Shown in pieces: positions 16,163 through 23,425 of a stretch of DNA of 35,989 nucleotides. The position numbers and the translations under genes are program-made. The notes beneath the pieces are model-generated. The model searched no databases, was not told where the DNA came from, and saw only the letters and a list, made by a program, of their open reading frames with translations. Numbering within the stretch: the stretch's first letter is position 1; the number at the start of each line of letters is the position of its first letter. Source of the stretch: Chloroflexota bacterium. Its GTDB lineage: Bacteria > Chloroflexota > Dehalococcoidia > UBA2979. The stretch is taken from NCBI GenBank assembly GCA_016875635.1, contig VGPD01000023.1, positions 1-35,989 on the forward strand, written 5' to 3'.

Positions 16163-17065
16163 CTATGAGCCGCGGAGTCGCGGGTCGAGGATGTCACGCA
16201 ATGCGTCACCCAGCAGGTTGTACGAGAGCACCGTCAGCGAGATCGCGAGTCCCGGCGCCCAGATCAGCCACGGCGCGCGCTCCAGTTCAAACCGCGCCTG
16301 CCCGCCGATCAGGTTGCCCCACGACGGCTGCGGCGGCTGGGTGCCAAGCCCGAGGAAGCCGAGGGACGACTCGATGATGATGGCGCTGCCCAGCGAGGTC
16401 GTGGCGACGATCAGGATCGGCGCGAAGATGTTTGGCAACACATGCCGCAGGACCACTCGCGAAGTCTGCCCCCCGATCGACACAGCCGCCTCGACGTACG
16501 GCTCCCGCCGGACGGTGAGCGTGACGCTGCGCGCCACTCGCACCACGCGAGGGAAGATGCCGATCGCGATGGCGATCGCGATGAACTCCGGTTTGCGTCC
16601 CAGCGCGGAGACCAGCGCGAGCGCGACCATGATCCCCGGCAGGGCCATGAGCGCATCGATCAACCGCTGGAAGACTAGGTCGAGGATCCCGCCGATGTAT
16701 GCGATCGTCGCCCCGATCAGGGTTCCGGACGTCACGCCAATAACCACCGACGTGACGCTGACGAGCAGCGACACGCGTGCGCCGTAAACGATGCGGCTGA
16801 ATACGTCACGCCCGATTTTGTCGGTGCCGAAGAAGTGCTCAGCCGATGGCGCTCTCAGTTGCTGGCCAGGGCCAGTAGCCAGCGGATCGTGCGTTGCTAC
16901 CAGCGGAGCAGCCGCAGCGGACAGCGCCATCGTGAGCACAACAATCGCGGCGACCGCACCAACTGGCTTCTTGCGGGCGAGCCGAATCGCACGGCTCCAA
17001 GCGCGTTGCGATCTCACTTCGATCGGTGGGTACAAGGTCAGAGGGGGGGCGGCTGGTGCAGTCAT
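16163..17065 (-). CDS. DppC/OppC-type ABC transporter permease
   Basis: A 300-residue inner-membrane permease of the peptide/nickel ABC family. The N-terminal amphipathic stretch with KKPVG is followed by a membrane segment (about 36-55). The OppC-typical FFGTDKIGRDVFSRIVYGAR runs at 78-97, then several membrane helices. The EAA loop starting EAAVSIGG (192-199) contacts the ATPase, and FLGLGTQPPQPSWG is near the C-terminus, which ends LRDILDPRLRGS. The ATG at 17063-17065 follows GGAGG. It is 28 bp after the DppB-like gene and pairs with it. No ATPase gene follows; the next gene is the fused CoA-transferase. Confidence 0.92.
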   Translation of the reverse strand: MTAPAAPPLTLYPPIEVRSQRAWSRAIRLARKKPVGAVAAIVVLTMALSAAAAPLVATHDPLATGPGQQLRAPSAEHFFGTDKIGRDVFSRIVYGARVSLLVSVTSVVIGVTSGTLIGATIAYIGGILDLVFQRLIDALMALPGIMVALALVSALGRKPEFIAIAIAIGIFPRVVRVARSVTLTVRREPYVEAAVSIGGQTSRVVLRHVLPNIFAPILIVATTSLGSAIIIESSLGFLGLGTQPPQPSWGNLIGGQARFELERAPWLIWAPGLAISLTVLSYNLLGDALRDILDPRLRGS

Positions 17066-17093
17066 TCCCGATGCCTCCGAAACAGAATGGGCG

Positions 17094-18038
17094 TCACAGT
17101 TGGATCCGTGGATCGACGACCTTATAGGCGAGGTCGACGACCAGATTCACCGTCAAGTAGACCGTGGCAGCGAGGAGCGTCAGGCCCTGAACCAACGGGT
17201 AGTCCCGCTGGAGGATGCCGTCGTACATGAGACGGCCGATCCCGGGGAGCCCGAACAGCACCTCGAGGATCACCGTGCCGCCCATGATGCCGGCGACCTG
17301 CAGCCCGGCGATCGTCAGGATCGGGTTGAGCGAGTTCCGGAGGACGTGGCGTCGCACAACCTGCCCGCGCGACAACCCCTTCGACTCCGCGGTACGGATG
17401 TAATCCTGCCGCAACACCTCCAGCACGGACGACCGGGTCATCCTGCTGACAGATGCGGACAATTCTGTACCCAGGATCGCCGCCGGCAGTAGAAACTGCT
17501 GCAGATTACGCCACACGTCCGTCGCAATCGGCGTGTAGCCGATTGGCGGAATCCACCTGAACCAGATCGACAGGTACGTCAGCACCAGCGTCCCCATGAC
17601 GAAGCTGGGCACGGAGACACCGGTGATCGAAAGTAACCGCGCGACATGATCGACCCAGGAGTCACGCTTGAGCGCAGCGATGGTCCCCAGCGGCAATGCG
17701 ATCGAGAGCGATAGTGCGAGCGCCATCAACGCGAGCTGGCCGGTGACTGGCAGACGGGCGGCAAGTTCCTCCCGCACCGTCCGTTTCGTAAAGAGCGAGC
17801 TGCCAAGATCCCCCTGCATCACCTGACCAACCCACTTCACGTATTGCACCGCGAGGGGATCGCTGAGGCCGAGCTGCTTGCGCACCGCGTCTCGCTCCAC
17901 CTCCGTGATGTAGGGGGACTCGATCAGCATCTGGTCGACAGCGTCACCGGGAAGTGCCCGGGTGAGGAAGAAGACGACTATGGATACGGCGAGCATCGTC
18001 GGGACGAATAACGAGACCCGACGAATCAGGTAGTCCAC
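17094..18038 (-). CDS. DppB/OppB-type ABC transporter permease
   Basis: A 314-residue permease. The N-terminus has the canonical LIRRVSLFVPTMLAVS then FFLTRALPGD. The conserved GDLGSS is at about 76-81. Membrane helices follow, with the EAA-loop sequence DYIRTAESKGLSRGQVV (212-228) and the C-terminal LVDLAYKVVDPRI. The start is GTG at 18036-18038 with AGGAGG five bases upstream. It lies 53 bp after the solute-binding lipoprotein gene and 28 bp before DppC, forming the membrane channel with that gene. The substrate is defined by the binding protein. Confidence 0.93.
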   Translation of the reverse strand: MDYLIRRVSLFVPTMLAVSIVVFFLTRALPGDAVDQMLIESPYITEVERDAVRKQLGLSDPLAVQYVKWVGQVMQGDLGSSLFTKRTVREELAARLPVTGQLALMALALSLSIALPLGTIAALKRDSWVDHVARLLSITGVSVPSFVMGTLVLTYLSIWFRWIPPIGYTPIATDVWRNLQQFLLPAAILGTELSASVSRMTRSSVLEVLRQDYIRTAESKGLSRGQVVRRHVLRNSLNPILTIAGLQVAGIMGGTVILEVLFGLPGIGRLMYDGILQRDYPLVQGLTLLAATVYLTVNLVVDLAYKVVDPRIQL

Positions 18039-18091
18039 AGTGCCTCCTGCCTCTCCAGACTCCTCCGCCGCCGATCATGCAGCGGCTCGCA

Positions 18092-19822
18092 CTATGCGCG
18101 GATTGACGTGTGCTTGAACTCCTGATGGTTCGAGAGCCCGTGCGCTGCGTACCCCTGCACCCGCGGGTTCGCCAGCACGTACGACTTCGGGTCATAGAGG
18201 CCCGGGGCCAAGTGGGAATTCAGCAGGCCGCGCGTCAGGTTCTGACTGATCTCCAACCGCTTCTTCGGATCCAGTTCAGTCCGCTGATTGTCCACAAGGT
18301 CGACCAGCGGCTTGTACTCATCGTTCTTCAATTCAACCCAGCGCTGGGCACTCCTCGGGTGGTAGTTGCGGAAGAAGATGCCGTCCGGGTCGGTCGCCGC
18401 ACGGACACCCGTCATGAACGCGATAAAGTCCTGGGTGTTCGCGTGCTTCTGCCAGTCGGCGTACTCCACCGACTTGATCTTCACGTCGACTTTCAAGGGC
18501 TTGAGGGCCGCCTGGATCAATTCCAGGACCGGAATATTGCCGGGGGCAGCGTTCGAGTTCTCCCACTCGGTCGCGAAGCCATTCTGGAAACCCGCGGCAT
18601 CGAGCAGCTTCTTCGCCTCCGCCGGGTCCGTCTTCCAGAACGCCTCGATCTCGGCCTGGGGGATGTCCCACGGGGTGCAGTTCGCGCCGAGGATCCCCAT
18701 CAGACGTGCCTCGCCATCGAAGATCGTCTGGATCATGGCCCGGCGGTCGATCGCCTTATCAATCGCCGCACGGACTCGCACATCGTCGAACGGCTTCCGG
18801 GCATTGTTGATCACCAGACGCACTCCGCTGGCCCCCGGAAGGAAGAACTGCTGAGTCTTCGGGTTGGACTTCAGAATGTCCGCGACCTGGTTCTTCTGGT
18901 TCGAGGAGATGATGTCCAACTGGTTCGCCCGGAACGCCGCGACCTGTGACGCCGAGTCCGGCAGGACCGTGTACTTCACCTTGTCCAGGTACACCTGGCC
19001 GCCGAAGTAGTCCGGGTTGCGGCGGAGGATGTGTGCGGAACCAGCCCGCTGGCTGTCTAGGATGAAGGGGCCCGTGCCTGCGGCCTTCGTGCGCCCATCC
19101 TTGTACTTGTCGAAGATCTCCTTCGGCAGGATGAAAGAGTTCTGATGCCCGATGCTGTCGAGGAACGGCGCGAATACCTTCTTCAGCGTGAACTTCACGG
19201 TCTTCGCGTCGACCGCCTCGATATTGCTGACAGGGTCAAGGACATATGCGCTGGTGTACAGAGGATCCGGCGTCCGCATCTTGTTCAGAGCGAATGCGAC
19301 GTCCTCGGCGACCAGCGCGCGGCCGTTAACGGGGTCAACGTTCTGCCACTTCACACCGTCCCGTAGCTTGAACACGTAGGTGAGGCCGTCCGGCGTCGCC
19401 TCCCAGGAAGCGGCAAGGTCGCCGACCATCTTGTTCTCGAACGGCTTGATGTTTTCGGTCGCGGCGAAATCAAGCAGTTTGCTGTAGATCGGGCCGACGA
19501 ACGTGTAGGTACTGCCGGCCGACTGCAGGTACGGGTCGAGCGAGGGCGGGTCGGACGTCGCGACGACCGCGAGTTCACCGCCGACCTTCTGAGCGGCCGG
19601 TGCCGCCGCGGTGCCCGAAGCGCTCGACGCTGCCGGCGCACCCGACGTCGTCCCGGCCCCTTCCTTCGACCCGCAGCCGATCAACGCGAGCGAGAGCCCG
19701 CCGGCGGCGATCGCCGATCCCTGCAGGAACGTCCGGCGACGGACCATGTTGCGCGGCGATGTCCAGTAGTTGGTGTCGTGGGCAGTAACCCCGCTGCCCC
19801 GTTCCGATTCGATGGAACTCAT
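18092..19822 (-). CDS. Family 5 extracellular solute-binding lipoprotein (Tat exported)
   Basis: 576 residues, SBP_bac_5 (peptide/nickel/opine) family, the capture component of an ABC importer. The N-terminus has a twin-arginine motif RRRTFLQG (28-35), a hydrophobic stretch and a lipobox L-I-G-Cys50, so it is predicted to be Tat-translocated and lipid-anchored. A Gly/Ser/Ala linker (51-75) follows. The binding domain begins GGELAVVATSDPPSLDPY, with typical SWEATPDGLTYVFKLRDGVKW and GTGPF segments. The ATG at 19820-19822 follows AGGAG; an earlier in-frame start was rejected. It is the first gene of the seven-gene unit. Coupling to CoA-transferases suggests a carboxylate or conjugate ligand (inference); family members also bind peptides and sugars. 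Confidence 0.92.
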   Translation of the reverse strand: MSSIESERGSGVTAHDTNYWTSPRNMVRRRTFLQGSAIAAGGLSLALIGCGSKEGAGTTSGAPAASSASGTAAAPAAQKVGGELAVVATSDPPSLDPYLQSAGSTYTFVGPIYSKLLDFAATENIKPFENKMVGDLAASWEATPDGLTYVFKLRDGVKWQNVDPVNGRALVAEDVAFALNKMRTPDPLYTSAYVLDPVSNIEAVDAKTVKFTLKKVFAPFLDSIGHQNSFILPKEIFDKYKDGRTKAAGTGPFILDSQRAGSAHILRRNPDYFGGQVYLDKVKYTVLPDSASQVAAFRANQLDIISSNQKNQVADILKSNPKTQQFFLPGASGVRLVINNARKPFDDVRVRAAIDKAIDRRAMIQTIFDGEARLMGILGANCTPWDIPQAEIEAFWKTDPAEAKKLLDAAGFQNGFATEWENSNAAPGNIPVLELIQAALKPLKVDVKIKSVEYADWQKHANTQDFIAFMTGVRAATDPDGIFFRNYHPRSAQRWVELKNDEYKPLVDLVDNQRTELDPKKRLEISQNLTRGLLNSHLAPGLYDPKSYVLANPRVQGYAAHGLSNHQEFKHTSIRA

Positions 19823-19847
19823 CCGTTGGACTCCTAGCTCCCTCTGA

Positions 19848-19868
19848 ATGCCGGGGCACTCCCGGCAT
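19848..19868 (-). promoter_or_regulatory. Leader hairpin before the solute-binding protein gene
   Basis: ATGCCGGG (19848-19855) and CCCGGCAT (19861-19868) make a perfect 8-bp stem with a 5-base loop. It lies in the 5' leader, 25 bp ahead of the start codon, just upstream of the ribosome site. It could stabilise the transcript or modulate translation. Confidence 0.4.
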
Positions 19869-19945
19869 CGCCGTGATTCTCGCATCGAATGACCGGCCGT
19901 CTACGTCCGGCATCTTTTGCGTTTGTCACCAGCGCATAAGGGAGT

Positions 19946-19974
19946 GTTATCCAGTGGCCCTTCACGGTTGTGAA
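19946..19974 (-). promoter_or_regulatory. Candidate promoter of the importer/CoA-transferase operon
   Basis: On the minus strand TTCACA (19974-19969, 5 of 6 to consensus) is followed by a 17-base spacer and GATAAC (19951-19946, 4 of 6). It lies between the LysR stop and the lipoprotein start. The -35 is embedded in the palindrome at 19959-19976, a natural place for regulator control. Confidence 0.45.
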
Positions 19975-19976
19975 GG
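19959..19976. promoter_or_regulatory. Perfect palindrome overlapping the -35 (candidate operator)
   Basis: CCTTCAC (19959-19965), loop GGTT, GTGAAGG (19970-19976). A perfect 7-4-7 dyad covers the proposed -35 of the operon. It could equally be the distal part of a LysR-gene terminator, but it lacks a T tract. Confidence 0.4.
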
Positions 19977-19980
19977 AGAC

Positions 19981-20000
19981 GGCACGGAGTCGCCCGTGCC
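19981..20000. terminator. Hairpin directly after the LysR gene
   Basis: GGCACGG (19981-19987) and CCGTGCC (19994-20000) form a perfect 7-bp stem with a 6-base loop three bases past the LysR stop codon. There is no T-rich tail on the minus strand, so termination would be weak and read-through into the importer operon is possible. Confidence 0.4.
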
Positions 20001-20003
20001 GGT

Positions 20004-20987
20004 TTAGATCCGCGCGAGAGTGGCTGCTGGTGGGCGTTGAGGAAGAATGTCGGAGACCGTTACGAGATCTCGCAGCACGCCTCGGATCTGGCGAAGCTGG
20101 AGGATGAAGTGATGGATGTCCGGGTGACGCGCCGGACGCCGATGCCCGACATGCAAGTAGCTTTCGGCCAATGGCAGGGCGGCAAAGCACGTGACAAGCT
20201 CTCCTGATCGCAACTCGTGCCGGGCCGTGTACCGCGGCACGAACGCAAGCGTCTGCGAGGCCAGCGCCGCGGCCTTTGCGGCCTCGGTGTGTGTGGCGAC
20301 GGCAACGTGAGTGCGCATCTCCAGGCCAGCGAGGCGCTCCTCGACACGCGGGATCTGGCCGCTCGCCCACTCCGGCAGCAGGATCCGGATCTCCGACACG
20401 TCCCCATGGTCGAGGGCGCCCGCCAACGCAGGTGATGTCACAAATGACCATGCATATCGCAGCAACGGTACGGCGACATACTCATATCCTGCGCGCCGGC
20501 CCGCGTTCGCGATCAGATTGTTCATGCCCGTCGTGAGGAGGATGTCGATGCGGTTCTCGTCCAGGACGCTGAGCATTTCATTCCCCGGCACGACCGAGAG
20601 CTCGAACGTGGTGCCGGGCATCCGTGCCCCGATGATGTCGGCGATGCGCGGGAAGAGGTAGATCCCCGTGCCGCGGCCCACACCGATCCGCAGCACATGC
20701 GACTGGTTCGCGCGGACCTGCTCCGCCTCGCTCGCGATCTGCTCGACGGCTCCGATTGCTTCGCGGGCGTACGGGAGGATGCGGCGGCCGAGCTCGGTGA
20801 GTTCCATCCGCCCGCGAACGTGTGTGACGACCGGCCCGCCGACAGAACGTCTGAGCGCGGCCAGCTGAAGATGGACGGCGGGTTCCGAGTACCCCAGCTC
20901 TTCGGCCGCACGAGTGAGGCTCCCGCTTGCGGCGACGGCCGCGAGCGCTCGAAGGTGAGTCAGTTGGATTTGCTTCGCCGCAGTCAT
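20004..20987 (-). CDS. LysR-family transcriptional regulator
   Basis: A 327-residue LysR regulator. The winged helix-turn-helix is at about 8-65, with LTHLRALAAVAASGSLTRAA and the recognition helix around YSEPAVHLQLAAL. The effector domain begins near residue 97 (VLRIGVGRGTG), with the hinge helix between. The ATG at 20985-20987 has GGGAG upstream. It lies upstream of, and in the same orientation as, the importer/CoA-transferase operon, with palindromes in the 181-bp spacer. That makes it the obvious candidate regulator, responding to the imported substrate or its CoA ester. LysR genes are more often divergent from their targets, so control of the FmdB-side genes is an alternative. Confidence 0.88.
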   Translation of the reverse strand: MTAAKQIQLTHLRALAAVAASGSLTRAAEELGYSEPAVHLQLAALRRSVGGPVVTHVRGRMELTELGRRILPYAREAIGAVEQIASEAEQVRANQSHVLRIGVGRGTGIYLFPRIADIIGARMPGTTFELSVVPGNEMLSVLDENRIDILLTTGMNNLIANAGRRAGYEYVAVPLLRYAWSFVTSPALAGALDHGDVSEIRILLPEWASGQIPRVEERLAGLEMRTHVAVATHTEAAKAAALASQTLAFVPRYTARHELRSGELVTCFAALPLAESYLHVGHRRPARHPDIHHFILQLRQIRGVLRDLVTVSDILPQRPPAATLARI

Positions 20988-21021
20988 CGCTGCTGCTCCC
21001 AGCCATCATCGGACTGCCCGG

Positions 21022-21049
21022 AGTATACGAGATGCGATTGGGCTGTTAA
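21022..21049 (-). promoter_or_regulatory. Candidate sigma-70-like promoter of the LysR gene
   Basis: On the minus strand TTAACA (21049-21044) and TATACT (21027-21022) are spaced by 16 bases, each 5 of 6 to consensus. They lie about 35 bp before the LysR start codon. Confidence 0.55.
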
Positions 21050-21056
21050 TTAGTGC

Positions 21057-21116
21057 TTTCCGGCGCAAACGGGGAGATGGACGGAGCCGGAATCCAGCTC
21101 GACACGACGCCGGAAA
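21057..21116. repeat. Spaced 9-bp inverted repeat in the LysR/FmdB divergent region
   Basis: TTTCCGGCG (21057-21065) and CGCCGGAAA (21108-21116) are perfect inverted copies with 42 bases between. Position just upstream of the LysR promoter would suit looping autoregulation, but this is only suggestive. The rest of the 262-bp spacer shows no gene. Confidence 0.3.
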
Positions 21117-21249
21117 GGCCGAGTACGCGATCACTCCACACCCGCATCCGTCGCGCGAATCTGGCTCGTCGATTACCGGGTTCGCCCCACCGCAGGCTGC
21201 GGTACGCTAGATTTGCTGTGCTGGAGAAGCGCACCACGAGGGAGCGAAT

Positions 21250-21651
21250 ATGCCGCTGTACGAGTACTACTGCGAGCCCTGCAATGGCGTGTTCGAATTG
21301 ATCCGCCCGGTCCGCCAGGCCACTCAACCACAGCCCTGCCCCGAGTGCGACGAGGACGCCAAGCGCATGTTGAGCAAGGAATGGGCGGCCTTCATCTACC
21401 GCGACGGCATACCCCGACGGCTCCCCGACCGCGGCAAGTACTGGAACCTGTTCGAGGAAAAGGACACGCCAATGACGACCTCGAACATCGAGGCCCCAGA
21501 GGCGAAGCCCCGGTACGTCAAAGGGAAGGGGACGGAAGAATCCTCGCTCGATGATTCGTCGTTCGACTCCCAGGTGACAGCGACCACCGAACAGCCCCGG
21601 TCGGGCGGCTTCTTCAAAAGCCGCGCGCGGCGAACCAGGGACGTCCGCTGA
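21250..21651 (+). CDS. FmdB-type zinc-ribbon protein
   Basis: 133 residues. The N-terminal 40 form an FmdB/CxxC_CXXC_SSSS zinc ribbon: MPLYEYYC8-x-x-C11 and C30-x-x-C33. The rest is charged, low-complexity and probably disordered, with a Ser/Asp patch and an Arg/Lys-rich end. FmdB proteins are named as putative regulators of amide/formamide metabolism, but most are of unknown role; in acyl-CoA clusters they often sit beside degradative enzymes. The ATG at 21250 has a GAGGGAG site. It diverges from LysR and precedes the broken ECH by 228 bp. Confidence 0.8.
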   Translation: MPLYEYYCEPCNGVFELIRPVRQATQPQPCPECDEDAKRMLSKEWAAFIYRDGIPRRLPDRGKYWNLFEEKDTPMTTSNIEAPEAKPRYVKGKGTEESSLDDSSFDSQVTATTEQPRSGGFFKSRARRTRDVR

Positions 21652-21686
21652 CCAGCCGGCTTGGGCCGACCCGTGCTTGGCGGGCG

Positions 21687-21714
21687 CCAGACGGGCTCCC
21701 AGACGGGCTCCCAG
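21687..21714 (+). repeat. 12-bp tandem repeat
   Basis: CCAGACGGGCTC occurs twice without gap (21687-21698 and 21699-21710), followed by a partial third copy (CCAG). It is non-coding here, directly after the FmdB gene. Confidence 0.8.
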
Positions 21715-21742
21715 GCGAGCGCACTGGAAGGCCTCGCGGGTG

Positions 21743-21772
21743 GGGTGTATAACACCCGCTGTAAACAGCGGG
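21743..21772 (+). promoter_or_regulatory. Two overlapping, mutually exclusive hairpins in the leader of the ECH pseudogene
   Basis: GGGTGT-ata-ACACCC (21743-21757) and CCCGCTGT-aa-ACAGCGGG (21755-21772) are both perfect and share the bases CCC (21755-21757), so only one can form at a time. They lie 107 bp before the ECH start. The layout resembles an attenuator, although the second hairpin is followed by G-rich, not T-rich, sequence. Confidence 0.35.
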
Positions 21773-21879
21773 GGGGATCGTTCTCCGCAAGGGATCAAGC
21801 ACGCGACCGGCTGGCCGGCGGTGACTTCGCGTCCGCACGGATCCTTCGATACCGCTCAGTGCATTAGGTAAAGGACGGA

Positions 21880-22721
21880 ATGCTCATGGCCGATACCGTT
21901 TTGGTCGACAAGCCCTCGAAGGGCGTGCTCCTCCTCACGATGAACACCCCGGAGAACCTCAACGCCCTCAACGACGAGCTGATGACTCCGTTGCTTGAGG
22001 AACTGCACCGGTTCGAGACGGACCGGGAGTTGCGCGCGGTGGTCATCACCGGCGCCGGTCGCGCGTTCTCCTCGGGCGCGAACGTCAAGGGCTTCGCCCG
22101 CAACATCCAGGACCGCGAAAAGGCAGCGGCGGAACCGCCGAAGCCGACGCCATGGGAGCAGCTGGACCCGATCTACTACACCCGCGAGACGAGAAACTAC
22201 GGGACCGGCCCTGCGATCGTTTCGCTGCTGCACAACATGCAGAAGCCGTCGTTCGCCGCCGTGAACGGTCATGCCTACGGCCTCGGCTGTGGCATCGCGC
22301 TCTCCGCCGACTTCCGTATCGCATGCCCGTCTTCACGCTTCAACGAAGCGTTCATCCGCAACGGCATCGTGCCGCGTGGCAGCTGCCGAAGCTCGTCGGG
22401 ATGTCCAACGCCATGTGGATGCAGATGTCGGGCATCGCGATCGAGGGCGAAGAGGCCTTCCGCATCGGGCTGGCCAACTGGTTCGTGCCGGACGAACAGC
22501 TCATGGAGTTCACGCTGGAGAAGGCTTCGCTCCTCGCCCGCGGCCCCGTGTACGCGATGGGGATCGTGAAGCAGCTCATCCACCAGGGCTACCAGCAGGA
22601 CCTGTCCCAGCACCTGCCCCTCGCCTCACGCGCACAGGGCCTGACTCGCAACACGTTCGACCACAAGGAAGGGGTCCAGGCCTTCATCGAGAAGCGCCAG
22701 GCCAACTACCGGGGCGAGTAG
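21880..22721 (+). pseudogene. Enoyl-CoA hydratase family gene broken by a frameshift at the active-site loop
   Basis: The first frame (from ATG 21880; ATG 21886 is an alternative) gives a normal ECH N-terminus: NTPENLNALN, oxyanion loop GRAFSSGAN and VNGHAYGLGCGIALSADF. It then reads EAFIRNGIVP up to 22374. Two bases later the +2 frame picks up WQLPKLVGMSNAMWM and runs to the natural stop at 22719-22721 with the usual C-terminal FIEKRQANYRG. Homologues have a short G-D-G-G-type insert between those parts, so about 10 bases appear deleted at 22374-22377, removing the catalytic-loop glycines. It is either a real pseudogene or an assembly indel. An AAAGGA site and a downstream terminator are intact. 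Confidence 0.8.
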
Positions 22722-22753
22722 CCCCCCGGGGCGATCCCCCGTGTGACACTCGA

Positions 22754-22794
22754 AACCGGCCGCCGGGGAATCCTCGGCGGCCGGTTCTGTCTCC
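22754..22794 (+). terminator. Intrinsic terminator-like hairpin after the ECH pseudogene
   Basis: AACCGGCCGCCG (22754-22765) and CGGCGGCCGGTT (22775-22786) form a perfect 12-bp stem with a 9-base loop, followed by CTGTCTCC. It lies 32 bp past the ECH stop. Confidence 0.7.
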
Positions 22795-22825
22795 GGCCTT
22801 CCCCCATGTGAGGGCCATGAATGGA

Positions 22826-22850
22826 GCGGGGCCCCGTTTTCGGGGCCCGC
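22826..22850. repeat. Second GC-rich hairpin
   Basis: GCGGGGCCCCG and CGGGGCCCGC pair around a TTTT loop with one bulged base. There is no T tail, so it may be a weak terminator for the minus-strand remnant or a random GC dyad. Confidence 0.35.
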
Positions 22851-22874
22851 CTGACATCCATACGAGACGGGTGA

Positions 22875-23350
22875 CTACCAGGCAGCCTGGAGCAGCTCGA
22901 CGGCGGTCGTTACCCGCTGCTCCGGGTGACGGACACCCGCGTTGGCATTGAAGACTCTCACGGTCCCCTTCGCGAAGATCGGGATGCCCTCCCCGGGGAT
23001 GCTCAACTCATGCACGTGCGCCGACGTGCCGGTAGATCCGCGCGATCTCCTCGGCGACCTTCATCCTGGCCTCCCTCGGCGCCCGTGCCGTCCCGCCAGG
23101 CATGCGGACAGCGGATCGCATCGCCGTAGCGAGCGCGTAGTCCCCGCCGGTCGCCTCGTTGCGCGGACATGCGCTCCGGCACCGCGTCGTCGGAGGCGTC
23201 GTTCTGCAGCGGCGCGCCGCGACGAATAGGTCGGTGCGTGCCTGACGGCCGTGGGCTCGTCGAACATGCGCGTGTAGGACCGCCTGCGAGTCGCAGGATG
23301 CGATCGTGGTCGCCCTCGGCGAGCTGCACGGTGTCTGAACCGTCTGATCC
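22875..23350 (-). pseudogene. Decayed coding remnant scattered over several frames
   Basis: This roughly 0.5-kb stretch has no intact gene, but three minus-strand frames in turn give protein-like segments. In order they are GSDTVQLAEGDHDRILRLA, RMFDEPTAVRHAPT, APLQNDASDDAVPERMSAQ, NEATGGDYALATAMRSAV running on to MKVAEEIARIYRHVG, and finally HVHELSIPGEGIPIF running to a TAG at 22875-22877 after LLQAAW. Joined, they look like a C-terminal part of one protein with four or five frameshifts. The family is not recognised. It may be a dying gene or indel-rich assembly; conservation search of the joined peptide would decide. The rest of the 704-bp gap holds only the two hairpins and the terminator at 23377. 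Confidence 0.4.
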
Positions 23351-23364
23351 CGGCCTACCCCGCA

Positions 23365-23398
23365 AACGAAAGAGAAGGCCTCGCCTTGCGGCGAGGCC
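23365..23398 (-). terminator. Intrinsic terminator of the second permease operon
   Basis: On the minus strand GGCCTCGCC-GCAA-GGCGAGGCC (23398-23377) is a perfect 9-bp stem with a 4-base loop, followed by a T-rich TTCTCTTTCGTTT. It lies 27 bp beyond the stop of the DppC-like gene. Confidence 0.85.
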
Positions 23399-23425
23399 TC
23401 CCCTCAGTGGTTCCGCCTGGCCGGG

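Noticed and set aside
22369-22380. Programmed ribosomal frameshift in the ECH
   Set aside because: No slippery heptamer or stimulatory structure at the junction, and conserved residues are missing, which fits a deletion.
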